NCBI GenBank assembly: GCA_963920525.1
Contig: OY986439.1
Coordinates: forward strand, 209,921,406-209,985,405
Source: Dichetophora obliterata
Lineage: Eukaryota > Arthropoda > Insecta > Diptera > Sciomyzidae
DNA length: 64,000 bases
Direction: 5' to 3'
In this document: positions 57,601-64,000 of the stretch, piece after piece
Layout: each line of letters starts with the position of its first letter
Numbering within the stretch: position 1 is the first letter of the stretch
Notes under the pieces: generated by a model
What the model saw: the letters and a program-made list of their open reading frames with translations, nothing else
Told to the model about the DNA's origin: nothing
The model's database searches: none
Translations under genes and position numbers: made by a program

Positions 57601-60600
57601 TTCACTATGTTATTACTATTTCTTTTATGCATTTTGAGAAACTTTGCAAACTTTTTGGTGTGGTGCTTCAATTTAAGTGTGCTATTGTTTGAAAGTTTTC
57701 TTCTTAAGTCTTTTGTTTTCTCTGCTTAGTTAAGACCGCAACCACTATTGCGCAATGTTCGAGTAATTTTTAACAGATGTGTGTGCAAAATATAAGTATT
57801 ACAGATTCACTATTGACTTATATATTTTGTTTTTGTTTGTACTGTCCACTGTCCCACTGCGTCGCAGCATCTCAGATATGCTCTTGCTGCGCCTTTCACT
57901 TCCTTGATGTCTGACAGCAGCAGTTTGTTGAATAAATTTAAAACAGATGCGCAACGAATGAGCATAATTTTGTACATATATTAGTATTCATTAAGCTGAT
58001 GTTAAAACTAACACATTTACGTCATAGCCTAGGTTTTAAAAAATAACACTCATATGTTGGAAAATTTTTTATTCTGGAATGCATTCAAAATCATAAAGAC
58101 GTAATTAAATAACTCAAAAGAAATGTATATATATTTTCTGCACATTATTAAAAATATATTGCTTAAGTTTTTTTTAATATTTCAGGCATTTATTTAAATC
58201 TGGCCTCAGTTCATTTTTCAAAAAAAAAATCAAACAAAAAAGCAAACATGATCAAAATAAAAACAAATATATTTTGTTAATGTCAATGTTACTGTTAATC
58301 TTAATCTTAATCTAAATGTTAATGTAAAGGTAAATGTTAATTAAAGTTTTTTCTAAATGACCTTGTTATTTGTTATGTTGATTTTATATGATTTAAATAC
58401 AAATTCTAAATATTTGATAGTTTAAATCATACTTGATTTTAAGTACAAATTGTAGTTGTTTGAAAGTTAAAAATCGTTTATTGAGCTTAAGGTCAAAGTA
58501 AGAACAAAGTTTGGAAAGATTCGTTAGAACAATTAATTGTTCTTACTTTGACCTTGAGCTCAATAAACGATTTTAAACTATCACACAACTAGAATTTGTA
58601 TTTAAAATCAAGTATGATTTAAATTATCAAATATTTAGAATTTGTATTTAAATCCTATAAAATCAACATAGCAAATGTTAATGTTTTTGTGAATGTTAAT
58701 GTTAATGTTTATGTTAATGTTAAAGTTAATGTTAATGTTAAGGTAAATGTTAATTTTAGTGTTTATTTTTATGTTTATGTTAATGTTAATAGGACTGTTA
58801 ATGTTAATGTTTATTTTTATGTTTATGTTAATGTTAATGTTAAAGTAAATGTTAATGATAAAGTAAATATTAATGTTAAAGTAAATGTTAATGTTAGTGT
58901 TTATTTTTATGTTTATGTTTATGTTAATGTTAATGTTAATGTTTAAATAAAGTTAATGTTTATGTTAATATTAATGTTAATGTTAAAGTAAATGTTAATG
59001 TAAGTGTTTATTTTTATGTTTATGTTAATGTCACTGTTAATGTTAAATTTAATGTGAATGTAAATGTTTAAGTTAATGTAAATGTTTATGTTAGTATTAA
59101 TGCTAATGTTAATGTCAATGTTAAAGTAAATGTTAATGTTTGTGTTAATGTTTATGTTTATGTTAATGTTAAAGTAAATGTTAATGTGAGTGTTTATTTT
59201 TATGTTTATGTTCATGTTAATGTGACTGTTATTGTTAATGTTTGTTTATGTTAATGTTGATGTTAATGTTAATGTTAAAGTAAATGTTGATGCTAGTGTT
59301 TATTTTTATGTTCATGTTAATTTTAATGTTAAAAATAAAGTTAATGTTAAAGTATATGTTAATGTTAGTGTTTATTTTTATGTTTATGTTAATGTTAATG
59401 TCACTGTTAATGTTAATGTGACTCTGATGTTAATGTTTATGTTAATATTAATGTCAATGTTTACGTGGCCGATCATCAAATCGACTTCAGCGCCATGTCT
59501 GCCACAGCTACGGGTAGGCGTGGGAAGTGTTAAGTGACCATGATAATTAATGATAATTTTTATGTTTATGTTTATGTTTATGTTTATGTTTATGTTAATG
59601 TTAATGTTAATGTTAATGTTAATGTTAATGTTAATGTTAATATTAATGTTAATGTTAATCTTAATGTTAGTGTTCATGCTTATGTTTATGTTTATGTTAA
59701 TGTTAATGTTAATCGTAATGTTAATCTTAATGTTAGTGTTAATGTTAATGTTAATGTTAATGTTTATGTTAACGTTAACGTTAATGTTAAAGTTAATGTT
59801 AATGTTAATGTTAATGTTAATGTTAAAAATAAAGTTAATATTTATGTTTATGTTAATGTTAATGTTAAAGTAAATGTTAATGTTAGTGTTTATGTTAATG
59901 TTAATGTCACTGTTAATGTTAATGTGAGTGTAAATGATTAAGTTAATGTTCATGTTTATGTTATTATTAACGCCAGTGTTAATGTTACTGTTAATGTTAA
60001 TGGTAATGTTAATATTAATATGATTGTTAATTTAAATAAAGTTTTAGATAAATCAGCTAATGAAACCCATAAATTTTGATCATTTGTAATAATCATGTGT
60101 GCTCTACTAGATAATATTAATAATATTAATACTAATTGTACAAAAAATTAGTTCAAAAAACTTAAATCCGACTATTACAAAGTACGCTGTAAGAATTATG
60201 AAACAAGTACATATTCTCATGTGAAATTGTTATGTACAAATTATTCAATATTTTTGTTTATTAAATAAACAACCTTTACATATTATATTTTTTTGTATAT
60301 AATACTAATTTTAATTCTTGATCTTGATTTTATGTCCCCTAGAGGGCGCTGTATTATCTTCAATATGATGTCACATAGCCTTTAACCAGGAGACGATCAA
60401 AACGACTCCAACGATACATCATTTGTCAAATTATGATTAGTAGTTAAAAAGTGAGAGTGGAACAAATGAACATGCATACTGGTCAAACACATATACCGCT
60501 CCTTAAATACATATACCCTTAGTTGGATAAAAAATTAAAAATATTCCAAATTTTACCTGATAGTATGCAAAGAACATTTCTTCCAATGCTGCTTACTGCA

Positions 60601-63031
60601 AGCTATGCAAGTGATTGTTACAATATTTATATAAAGTGAATTGAAACGGTCTATTCTTCTCTAAAGAGTACATCTTAGACAAATTTTGTAATAGGCGACA
60701 TATAATGAAATTTTCCTAGAAACATTTTCAAAGACTATATTAACCCTCTACAATCACGTTTACGAGTACTTTTCTTTGACATTTTTCCAAAAAGACCCAT
60801 AAGAAAGTGCGCTAGAGGATTACAGAATTCAAAAAAATATTTGTCATGAAATTATACCATTTTCAAACAGTGCTATCATTCACCAAAACGCAACGCAAGC
60901 GCGTTCGGAGTCAACATAAAGCACGTAGGTTCAGTTCTCGGTCATTTGTGATCAAAAATTTAATAACACGCACAACACAATTGATCAATAGAAGCGAGGT
61001 CAAAGTCCTTCCAAGGGCTGAAATGGCCAATTTATTTTTTTTACTCCACTTTAAAACTAAATGACATATTTAATAAAAATAATATGTAGTAATGTAATTA
61101 ATTGTTGTTTATTTTATTTCAGCTGCCCTGCGCACTACTGTTGGTCCTTGCGGCTGTCAATGGCGAGCCAGCTACGCGTTCGAATTCCTCCAACAGCAGC
61201 AGCAATGCTGCTGCTTCCACCAAAGCTCCTGAAAAGGTGTCCTATCCCAAGAAAGTGACCTCAATAAAAAAACGTCCCACAAAATCTTCGATACTTTTAT
61301 TAGCCACAACAACGACGACGACGACCACGACTACGGTGGAACCTAAAATTCCCGCCCAACTCGTGGCCACATCCTTTAAAAATCTCACAGCCGATGATTT
61401 GGAATTCATTGAAGAGCTGGACAAACAGTTTAATCAGCATGGTGATAAAATCAAGATTAAGGTGGAACGTGAAAACAGCACGGACAGCAAAACCGCCAAA
61501 CGCACGATTGAGAGTGAACTGGGGTGAGTTAATTGTATAATAAACTACTCAGATATTAATTTTGTATGTTTTAAAAAACAAAATATTTTCCAGCTATGGT
61601 CACGCCCACAATGGCTATGAGTACCCGAAGCCCAAGTTCATGTTCTATCCGTACTCGCAGCAGGACATTCCTTCAAGTGCACCCGGCTACCATTCTAGCT
61701 ATGATCACACAAGCGTCACAATTGAACCCTCGTATTCTTACGAACTCAAGCCACAAACGTACGCCGAACCTGCACAGCCTCAAATAGATCTGCCTGCTCC
61801 TGTAGCGCACTCATATCACACAGCTGATCATGGTGCGGAGCAACTCCAACAACACAATGAGGAACCTGTGATTGTGTTACGCATTCCTGGACCTGCCAAG
61901 TACGCCTCACATCTGCAAACGCTACTGCAACAATACCTCGAAGTACGCGCCAAGCAATATCTGCACATTTTAGAGAACTCGGAACAGCAACATCAACACA
62001 AAGCAGAGCTGCAGCATCACCACGACGCAGAGCAACAACATCACCAGCAGCAGCACTTTGACCATCACTATAGCGCACCGGAGACACAACAATACATAGA
62101 GCCGCAGTACGAACAGCCGCATTATGAACAAGCAGCCCCACAGCAAGATCATTACCAACAGCAGGAGGTGAGTTACGCTCACCATGGCGCACCTACGCCA
62201 CAGTCTATCTCATATCCAGCCATCGATGATGTCTATCAGCACTACAAGGGACGTCATCAGCATCAGCAGCAACAGCAAACCGTCGAATACGCACCACAGC
62301 CCCAATACTATCAGCAGGAGTCCTACGCCCATGCTTCTGCCGACGCTCAGAATCACGCCGAGGTGCCTCAATACTATTACATGCACGCGCAAGAATACGA
62401 ACAACCCGGTCAAGCTCCCCAACATGATCAACACTATCAACATGTCTACCTCGTGGCCATGGGTCCACCCCAGACACAACCCATATACGAGGAGACTCAA
62501 GAAGAGCAGCAGCACCAACATCCTATCTATGTGCAAGATATACCCCAGCAGGAACAGGAACATCTGCCGACCAACGAGAATAATCCACGACACACCCACA
62601 CCAAAGTCGTCTTTACACACAACAGTGAACAGGGTGCGCATGATTACTCAACCATGTATGCGTTACCCTCAATACGTCCACATGAACGTCATGAGGCCAG
62701 GATAACGCCCAACTATCAACATTATCAGCAGCACCAGCAGCATGCAGCAGAGTCTGCATCATCAGCAGCCACCGCTGACGCTGAGGAACAGCAACATGAG
62801 CAGCCACATGCTCAAGCAGCTCCACAGGAGGCAGCGGTTACACCACGCCCATTCAACTATCACGCCCACTCGCTACGGGGACGTCGCACGCGAGGTAACG
62901 CTAAACGTAACACTTCCGTTGTGGATCCAGATCAGCAGTTCAAACAGATAAGCGAAGTTGTGGCCAAAAAGTTGGGTGCCAAAAAGGGACACTCCACTGA
63001 GTTCAAGACGACAGAAGTAATAGCGGGTTAA
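42646..63031 (+). CDS. Gene C: secreted His/Gln-rich protein of unknown function (~619 aa, 3 exons)
   Basis: Predicted join: 42646-42666, 61123-61523, 61594-63031. Exon 1 codes MRHCLIL and ends in phase 0 at a GTAGGT donor. Exon 2 continues LPCALLLVLAAVNG after TTATTTCAG, and the two together form a textbook signal peptide (cleavage near residue 21). Exon 2 then has a Ser/Asn/Ala segment, a run of ten Thr, and KR sites. It ends in phase 2 (GGG|GTGAGT) and joins exon 3 after TTTTCCAG to give ELGYGHAHNGYEYPKPKF. A compact, conserved-looking patch, VIVLRIPGPAKYASHLQ (about 105 residues into exon 3), is followed by several hundred residues dominated by His, Gln, Tyr, Pro and Glu. The C-terminus is basic. 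GYxYPKP-type motifs occur in fly cuticle and extracellular-matrix proteins, so a matrix role is plausible but unproven. The 18.5-kb first intron is the weakest link. Confidence 0.72.
42667..43990 (+). other. Start of gene C intron 1
   Basis: AT-rich unique DNA. At 43752-43790, CCATACAAAAGAAGGACA...ATAGAAGGAGTAGT matches 46471-46505 and marks another dispersed repeat. Confidence 0.35.
43991..45855. repeat. Dispersed-repeat debris with a (ACAT)n tail
   Basis: GGGTGGTAAAAGGGGGTG at 44623 and GGGTGGTAAAAGGGGTGTGG at 45522 are repeated. TTTCAGCTTAATC(C/G)G recurs. The segment ends in a tetranucleotide run of ACAT from 45779 to 45808. This arrangement is common in fly interspersed repeats. No coding region. 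Confidence 0.45.
45860..46450. repeat. Dispersed GGTCGAACA-rich repeat (family member 2)
   Basis: GGGTCGAACATGATC, CGGTCGAACACTGGTCGAAC and AGTAGCCGTTTTGAAA on the plus strand. At the right edge (46385-46430), GTACGGTCGCTGTTCGAC runs in the opposite sense, so the whole could be an inverted-repeat element of ~590 bp. Confidence 0.5.
46555..48370. repeat. ~145-195-bp satellite array, about 12 units
   Basis: Units are marked by GAAATCGGTTAGGACCTCC at about 46562, 46718, 46905, 47050, 47239, 47387, 47531, 47728, 47873, 48017, 48159 and 48307. Each continues TTGATTTTGTATGGGAGG, GGCCGATCTTAACAAAAATT and GTTATAGAGGTGTACTGAAA. The block 47036-47516 is repeated almost exactly at 47517-47998, showing a recent ~481-bp higher-order duplication. 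Some units carry an internal double of ACTTGATTTTGTATGGGAGG. Confidence 0.9.
48371..49295. other. AT-rich non-coding stretch in gene C intron 1
   Basis: GTTGTAAACGACA (48710) and TCGTTTACAACG (48910) are an inverted pair within ~250 bp, each next to TTATTCGCG or its reverse. This may be a decayed MITE. No gene. Confidence 0.35.
49296..49322 (+). promoter_or_regulatory. Dispersed bipartite motif, copy 10
   Basis: AAACGAAAGACTTAAG, CAA, GGAGCTTG. One change in each half-site. Confidence 0.55.
49935..49960 (-). promoter_or_regulatory. Dispersed bipartite motif, copy 11 (diverged)
   Basis: Minus-strand reading AACAAAAGACTGCGGCA, CCGAACTCA: the core palindrome CTTAAG has changed but both ends remain. 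Confidence 0.45.
50303..50310 (+). promoter_or_regulatory. TATA box, candidate internal promoter of gene C
   Basis: TATAAAAG in a GC-richer setting. An ATG at 50350 opens MSVNVCEL before a weak donor (GTACAA at 50374). This would also join exon 2 of gene C in phase 0. The initiator is unclear. Confidence 0.35.
50962..50988 (-). promoter_or_regulatory. Dispersed bipartite motif, copy 12
   Basis: Minus-strand reading AAACAAAAGACTTAAG, CAA, CGAACTTG: identical to copy 2 across all 27 bases. Confidence 0.65.
50990..52745. other. Unique non-coding DNA in gene C intron 1
   Basis: Mixed composition with a TA-rich simple stretch at 52040-52075. Short frames on both strands have no domain. No gene supported. 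Confidence 0.35.
52727..55360 (+). CDS. LINE ORF2: endonuclease (partial) and reverse transcriptase, 877 codons
   Basis: The protein copies LINE RNA into DNA at a nicked target. The frame has the endonuclease motifs RGGGVA (residues 21-26), GDFN (96-99) and SDHD (162-165). The N-terminal part of the nuclease is missing, and the first ~12 residues are host sequence read in frame. The reverse transcriptase is complete: DDYRPISILP, FRTGHS, VDFSKAFDSVNH with Asp518, TGVPQGSILGPLLF, and catalytic YADD at 606-609. The C-terminal domain, ending SLKQITSRTSFKHSIYNYF, is typical of Jockey-clade elements. No RNase H and no zinc-knuckle ORF1 were seen. The frame has no stop or shift. The true ATG lay upstream and is lost, so the product is unlikely to be functional. 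Confidence 0.9.
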   Translation: MRKNIVEILYYIFRNDRCGRRGGGVAVFCRSNLNVKYVNKCMSDEACEFLNVEIFDQNCKILVSCVYNPHRCYSIEPFFTDLASKLIDYDFFFVCGDFNVNLLHNDSVSDNFHYLSSMCGLKITNNSIPTRFMHGCEPSLLDVCLVSDFSLLLKYDQITFLSDHDLLFCCLDINLGRTSPASFSYYDYKSIDFSGLFQSLSAVQWNDCWFFESVNDKLKVFMDKLDVLFVSHVPLRSVQVSNRSCPWFTNPVLVAIRLRNKLHSKWKNNPSITNWENFRRARNDATVVVRQAKTNFFNSKLNPNLNSKLIWQNIKRYRVFTKNSSECNLDSEELNNFFLASGNHMPESSANRAELPVMISSNVFPSFEFNSVGEDYVAKCIVKINSNAIGADGMPIKFIKLVLPYIISPFTHLINHCLTSSQFPDIWKAAIVLPVAKSSSASVPDDYRPISILPALGKVLERIMTDQISDHLNLNNLLSPFQSGFRTGHSCSTAAVKILDDIRVAYDQNFLTLLCLVDFSKAFDSVNHSLLCNKLCNYFKFSRSAVNLIYNYLKGRMQRVKVGNVHSSLRPVETGVPQGSILGPLLFSIFINDIFSVCKYASVHAYADDIQLYISRSTGLLEDLTYRMNYDLTSLNNWAITNMLLINPLKSKVLPIARSGSCFVDIPPLYIGAQQLEFVLKAKNLGFIINTKLTCTDHINNTIGKIYGTLRYLRTSSNFTPLETRRRLVVQLIMPHINFFDVVYSQLDSQSQHKLLVAFNSAARYVYGVSRFDHISQRSKGILGCGLLEHMNIRNILFLYNLMNTHCPHYLFEKLQFFQSHRSHNLIVPRYNYLNSSRYFFISAIRLWNALPYSLKQITSRTSFKHSIYNYFNTLNQ
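52746..55722 (+). mobile_element. 5'-truncated Jockey-type non-LTR retrotransposon
   Basis: The element lies between two copies of AAATATTATA (52746-52755 and 55713-55722), a plausible 10-bp target duplication. It starts within the endonuclease domain and ends in an A-rich AAATAAATAAATAAAAAAT tail. It is inserted in gene C intron 1, in the same orientation as the gene. The intact 3' part and open reading frame suggest a young insertion. Confidence 0.85.
55723..57690 (+). other. Gene C intron 1, non-coding
   Basis: AT-rich. No repeats or exons recognised. Confidence 0.35.
57692..57719 (-). promoter_or_regulatory. Dispersed bipartite motif, copy 13
   Basis: Minus-strand reading AAACAAAAGACTTAAG, then AAGAAAACTTT. 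The second half-site is diverged. Confidence 0.55.
58276..60035. repeat. Degenerate (TTAATG)n hexamer array
   Basis: About 1.4 kb of hexamers TTAATG with variants TTTATG, TTAAAG, TAAATG and TTAGTG. It produces long Asn-Val or Asn-Ile frames on both strands that are not genes. It is interrupted by an inverted MITE pair (58358-58669) and by a GC-rich unique block at 59463-59540. Recurring phrases such as GTGTTTATTTTTATGTTTATG about every 180-200 bp show a higher-order structure. Confidence 0.88.
58358..58669. mobile_element. Head-to-head pair of TGACCT MITEs (long hairpin)
   Basis: Arms 58375-58507 and 58537-58669 are near-perfect inverted copies (133 bp each) around a 29-nt loop. The left copy is a complete TGACCTTGTT...AAGGTCA element (58358-58495). 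The right copy begins TGACCTTGAGCTC at 58549 and loses its outer end where the hexamer array resumes. Related to 28170-28275. Confidence 0.8.
60336..60351 (+). promoter_or_regulatory. CTCF-like insulator motif
   Basis: CCCCTAGAGGGCGCTG matches the conserved CTCF core (AG-x-x-GGCGC) and most of the vertebrate-style consensus. It is an isolated GC-rich word in AT-rich DNA, ~0.8 kb upstream of exon 2. Binding is not shown. Confidence 0.4.
60736..60830. mobile_element. Small MITE with CCCTCTA ends (copy 2)
   Basis: TTAACCCTCTAC at the left, GCTAGAGGATTA at the right, CCCATAAGAAAG inside. Inverted relative to 8222-8320. Confidence 0.5.
61123..61523 (+). CDS. Gene C exon 2 (signal peptide core, Thr run)
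   Basis: Opens directly with LPCALLLVLAAVNG. A (ACN)n run codes ten Thr. ENST gives a possible N-glycosylation site and KR a possible processing site just before the donor. GC content and codon use are clearly coding-like. Confidence 0.75.
61524..61593 (+). other. Gene C intron 2 (70 nt)
   Basis: GTGAGT donor and TATTTTCCAG acceptor. Length and AT content are typical of fly short introns, and removal keeps the frame. Confidence 0.85.
61594..63031 (+). CDS. Gene C exon 3 (His/Gln-rich body)
   Basis: 478 residues to TAA at 63029. After YGHAHNGYEYPKPKFMFYPY come Tyr/Pro/Ser-rich repeats, the VIVLRIPGPAKYASHLQ patch with a helical LLQQYLEVRAKQYLHILE, then His/Gln/Tyr low complexity. A basic RGRRTRGNAKR stretch precedes the C-terminus. 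Strongly GC-richer than its flanks. Confidence 0.82.
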
Positions 63032-63598
63032 GCGTAGAGAGTAAATTTTACACACACACAGCGAGTTTTTCAACAAAGGTTTTTCGTGAAGAGAAGAATC
63101 TGTTACAATTAAGATGCAAGCGCATGCTAATGCGTCTAACTGCACCGACTGTATGCTTGTTGTTCATTTCTAATTCATTCTCACTTTAATGTAGCTATTT
63201 TTAAGTATAGTTCTAGTACGATTTCTGATAAAAGCTCTCACAGCTGACGTAGAAAAATCTTATATGATGGCAGCAGCGAAAAATTTATACTAATTCTAGA
63301 AGTTTCTAAGCCTAACCAAAGGTCTGTTTCCGTACAAGAAATTGTAATAGAATAGAGAGTGACATTTTACATGTTATTCTTCTCTCAAGCTTTAAAAGTT
63401 TTGTAAAATAATGCTTTCAAGTTACTTGAATCGAGTACGGGAACAGACCTTAAGACTTCATACACTTCAGATCATCAATTCAGCTCATCAGCTTTGAATG
63501 TTAGTATTAAAAGCCGTTAATCTATTACAATTTTTAATTTGCTTTGCTTTTTTAATTTTAAAACTACCAAACAAAATAACTAATTTTTAATTTTTACT

Positions 63599-63604
63599 AA
63601 TAAA
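63599..63604 (+). terminator. Candidate polyadenylation signal of gene C
   Basis: AATAAA, ~570 nt after the stop. Earlier near-matches exist, so the true 3' end is uncertain. Confidence 0.4.
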
Positions 63605-64000
63605 AATTATGATGTGCGAAAAAAAATGAAAAGAAATATATTTAAATTACTTTGAATAGAGTGTTTGAAAATTCGTTAACGTTAACAAATATTTTTTTTG
63701 CTAAATCTATTACAATTGTAATCAAAAACAATACATTCACTCTTTATCTGTTGTGTTATATTCACATACGTCTATTCAAAAGAACTCTAAGCTTAAACTT
63801 ATAGCTTAAAAAATATATTCCAATTTTAAAAATTATTGATACTCGTTGTCAATACTCAAAACTTTAAATAAGAAATTGATCTTTACGAGAATCACAGTTA
63901 TTAAATTCAAAGCCTTGGTTAAAAGTCATTTTACAAATGTCGTTTTTAAGTAAAATTTAGATAAACATTTTAATGCACAAGTAGTTGCTTCATATAAAAT
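63605..64000. other. AT-rich DNA after gene C
   Basis: Nothing recognisable. Confidence 0.35.

Larger units (their letters stand above)
60036..61122 (+). other. Gene C intron 1, last part
   Basis: Holds a CTCF-like site (60336-60351) and a small MITE (60736-60830). Otherwise unique and AT-rich. TTATTTCAG at 61114-61122 is the acceptor. Confidence 0.4.

Noticed and set aside
58689..59953. Long Asn-Val/Asn-Ile frames on both strands
   Set aside because: Direct consequence of the (TTAATG)n repeat; open on both strands, with no promoter or domain.
61746..62825. Several antisense and out-of-frame ORFs over gene C exon 3
   Set aside because: Shadows of a GC-rich, CAX-repeat coding exon; Val/Leu-rich on the antisense strand as expected from His/Gln codons.

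Overview
The window looks like nuclear DNA of a higher dipteran (brachyceran fly, possibly a tephritid-type fruit fly). The sequence is very AT-rich, introns are insect-like (57 and 70 nt next to introns of several kb), and promoters carry TATA boxes. The transposon load is typical of flies: Transib, mariner, Jockey-like LINEs, a tRNA-derived SINE, MITEs and several satellites. No species marker is present, so the order is an inference and the family a guess.

Layout. 0-2 kb: AT-rich DNA with a foldback element. 2.0-5.6 kb: a near-intact Transib (RAG1-like) transposon with RSS-like CACAGTG ends, a perfect 5-bp target duplication, a two-exon transposase and one frameshift. 5.6-12.6 kb: non-coding DNA, a small hairpin, a MITE and a pair of ~1.25-kb repeats. 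12.65-12.92 kb: a TATA promoter and a possible first exon. 14.4 kb: a SINE. 15.1-18.1 kb: a degenerate satellite with ~673-bp higher-order units. 19.3-27.8 kb: gene A, a three-exon gene for a ~398-aa secreted protein, whose second intron holds a ~110-bp satellite array. 28-33.4 kb: a transposon graveyard (MITE, LINE fragment, 675-bp inverted-repeat element, mariner with a MITE nested in it). 35.5-37.2 kb: five tandem copies of a 345-bp unit. 39.4-42 kb: more dispersed repeats.

42.4-63.6 kb: gene C, predicted as a three-exon gene for a ~619-aa secreted His/Gln-rich protein. Its 18.5-kb first intron contains a ~165-bp satellite array, a second TATA promoter-like site, a 5'-truncated Jockey-like LINE with an uninterrupted 877-codon frame, a (TTAATG)n array split by inverted MITEs, and a CTCF-like site.

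Genes A and C share one architecture: a minute first coding exon ending in phase 0, a second exon opening with the signal peptide and ending in phase 2, and a long last exon. They may be relatives or co-regulated.

The most unusual signal is a short bipartite motif, ACAAAAGACTTAAG followed by 2-3 variable bases and CRAACTTG. It occurs at least 13 times on both strands, always in non-repeat DNA, with no conserved flanks. Single copies lie just upstream of the gene A and gene C promoters, and copies flank every exon of gene A. I do not recognise it.
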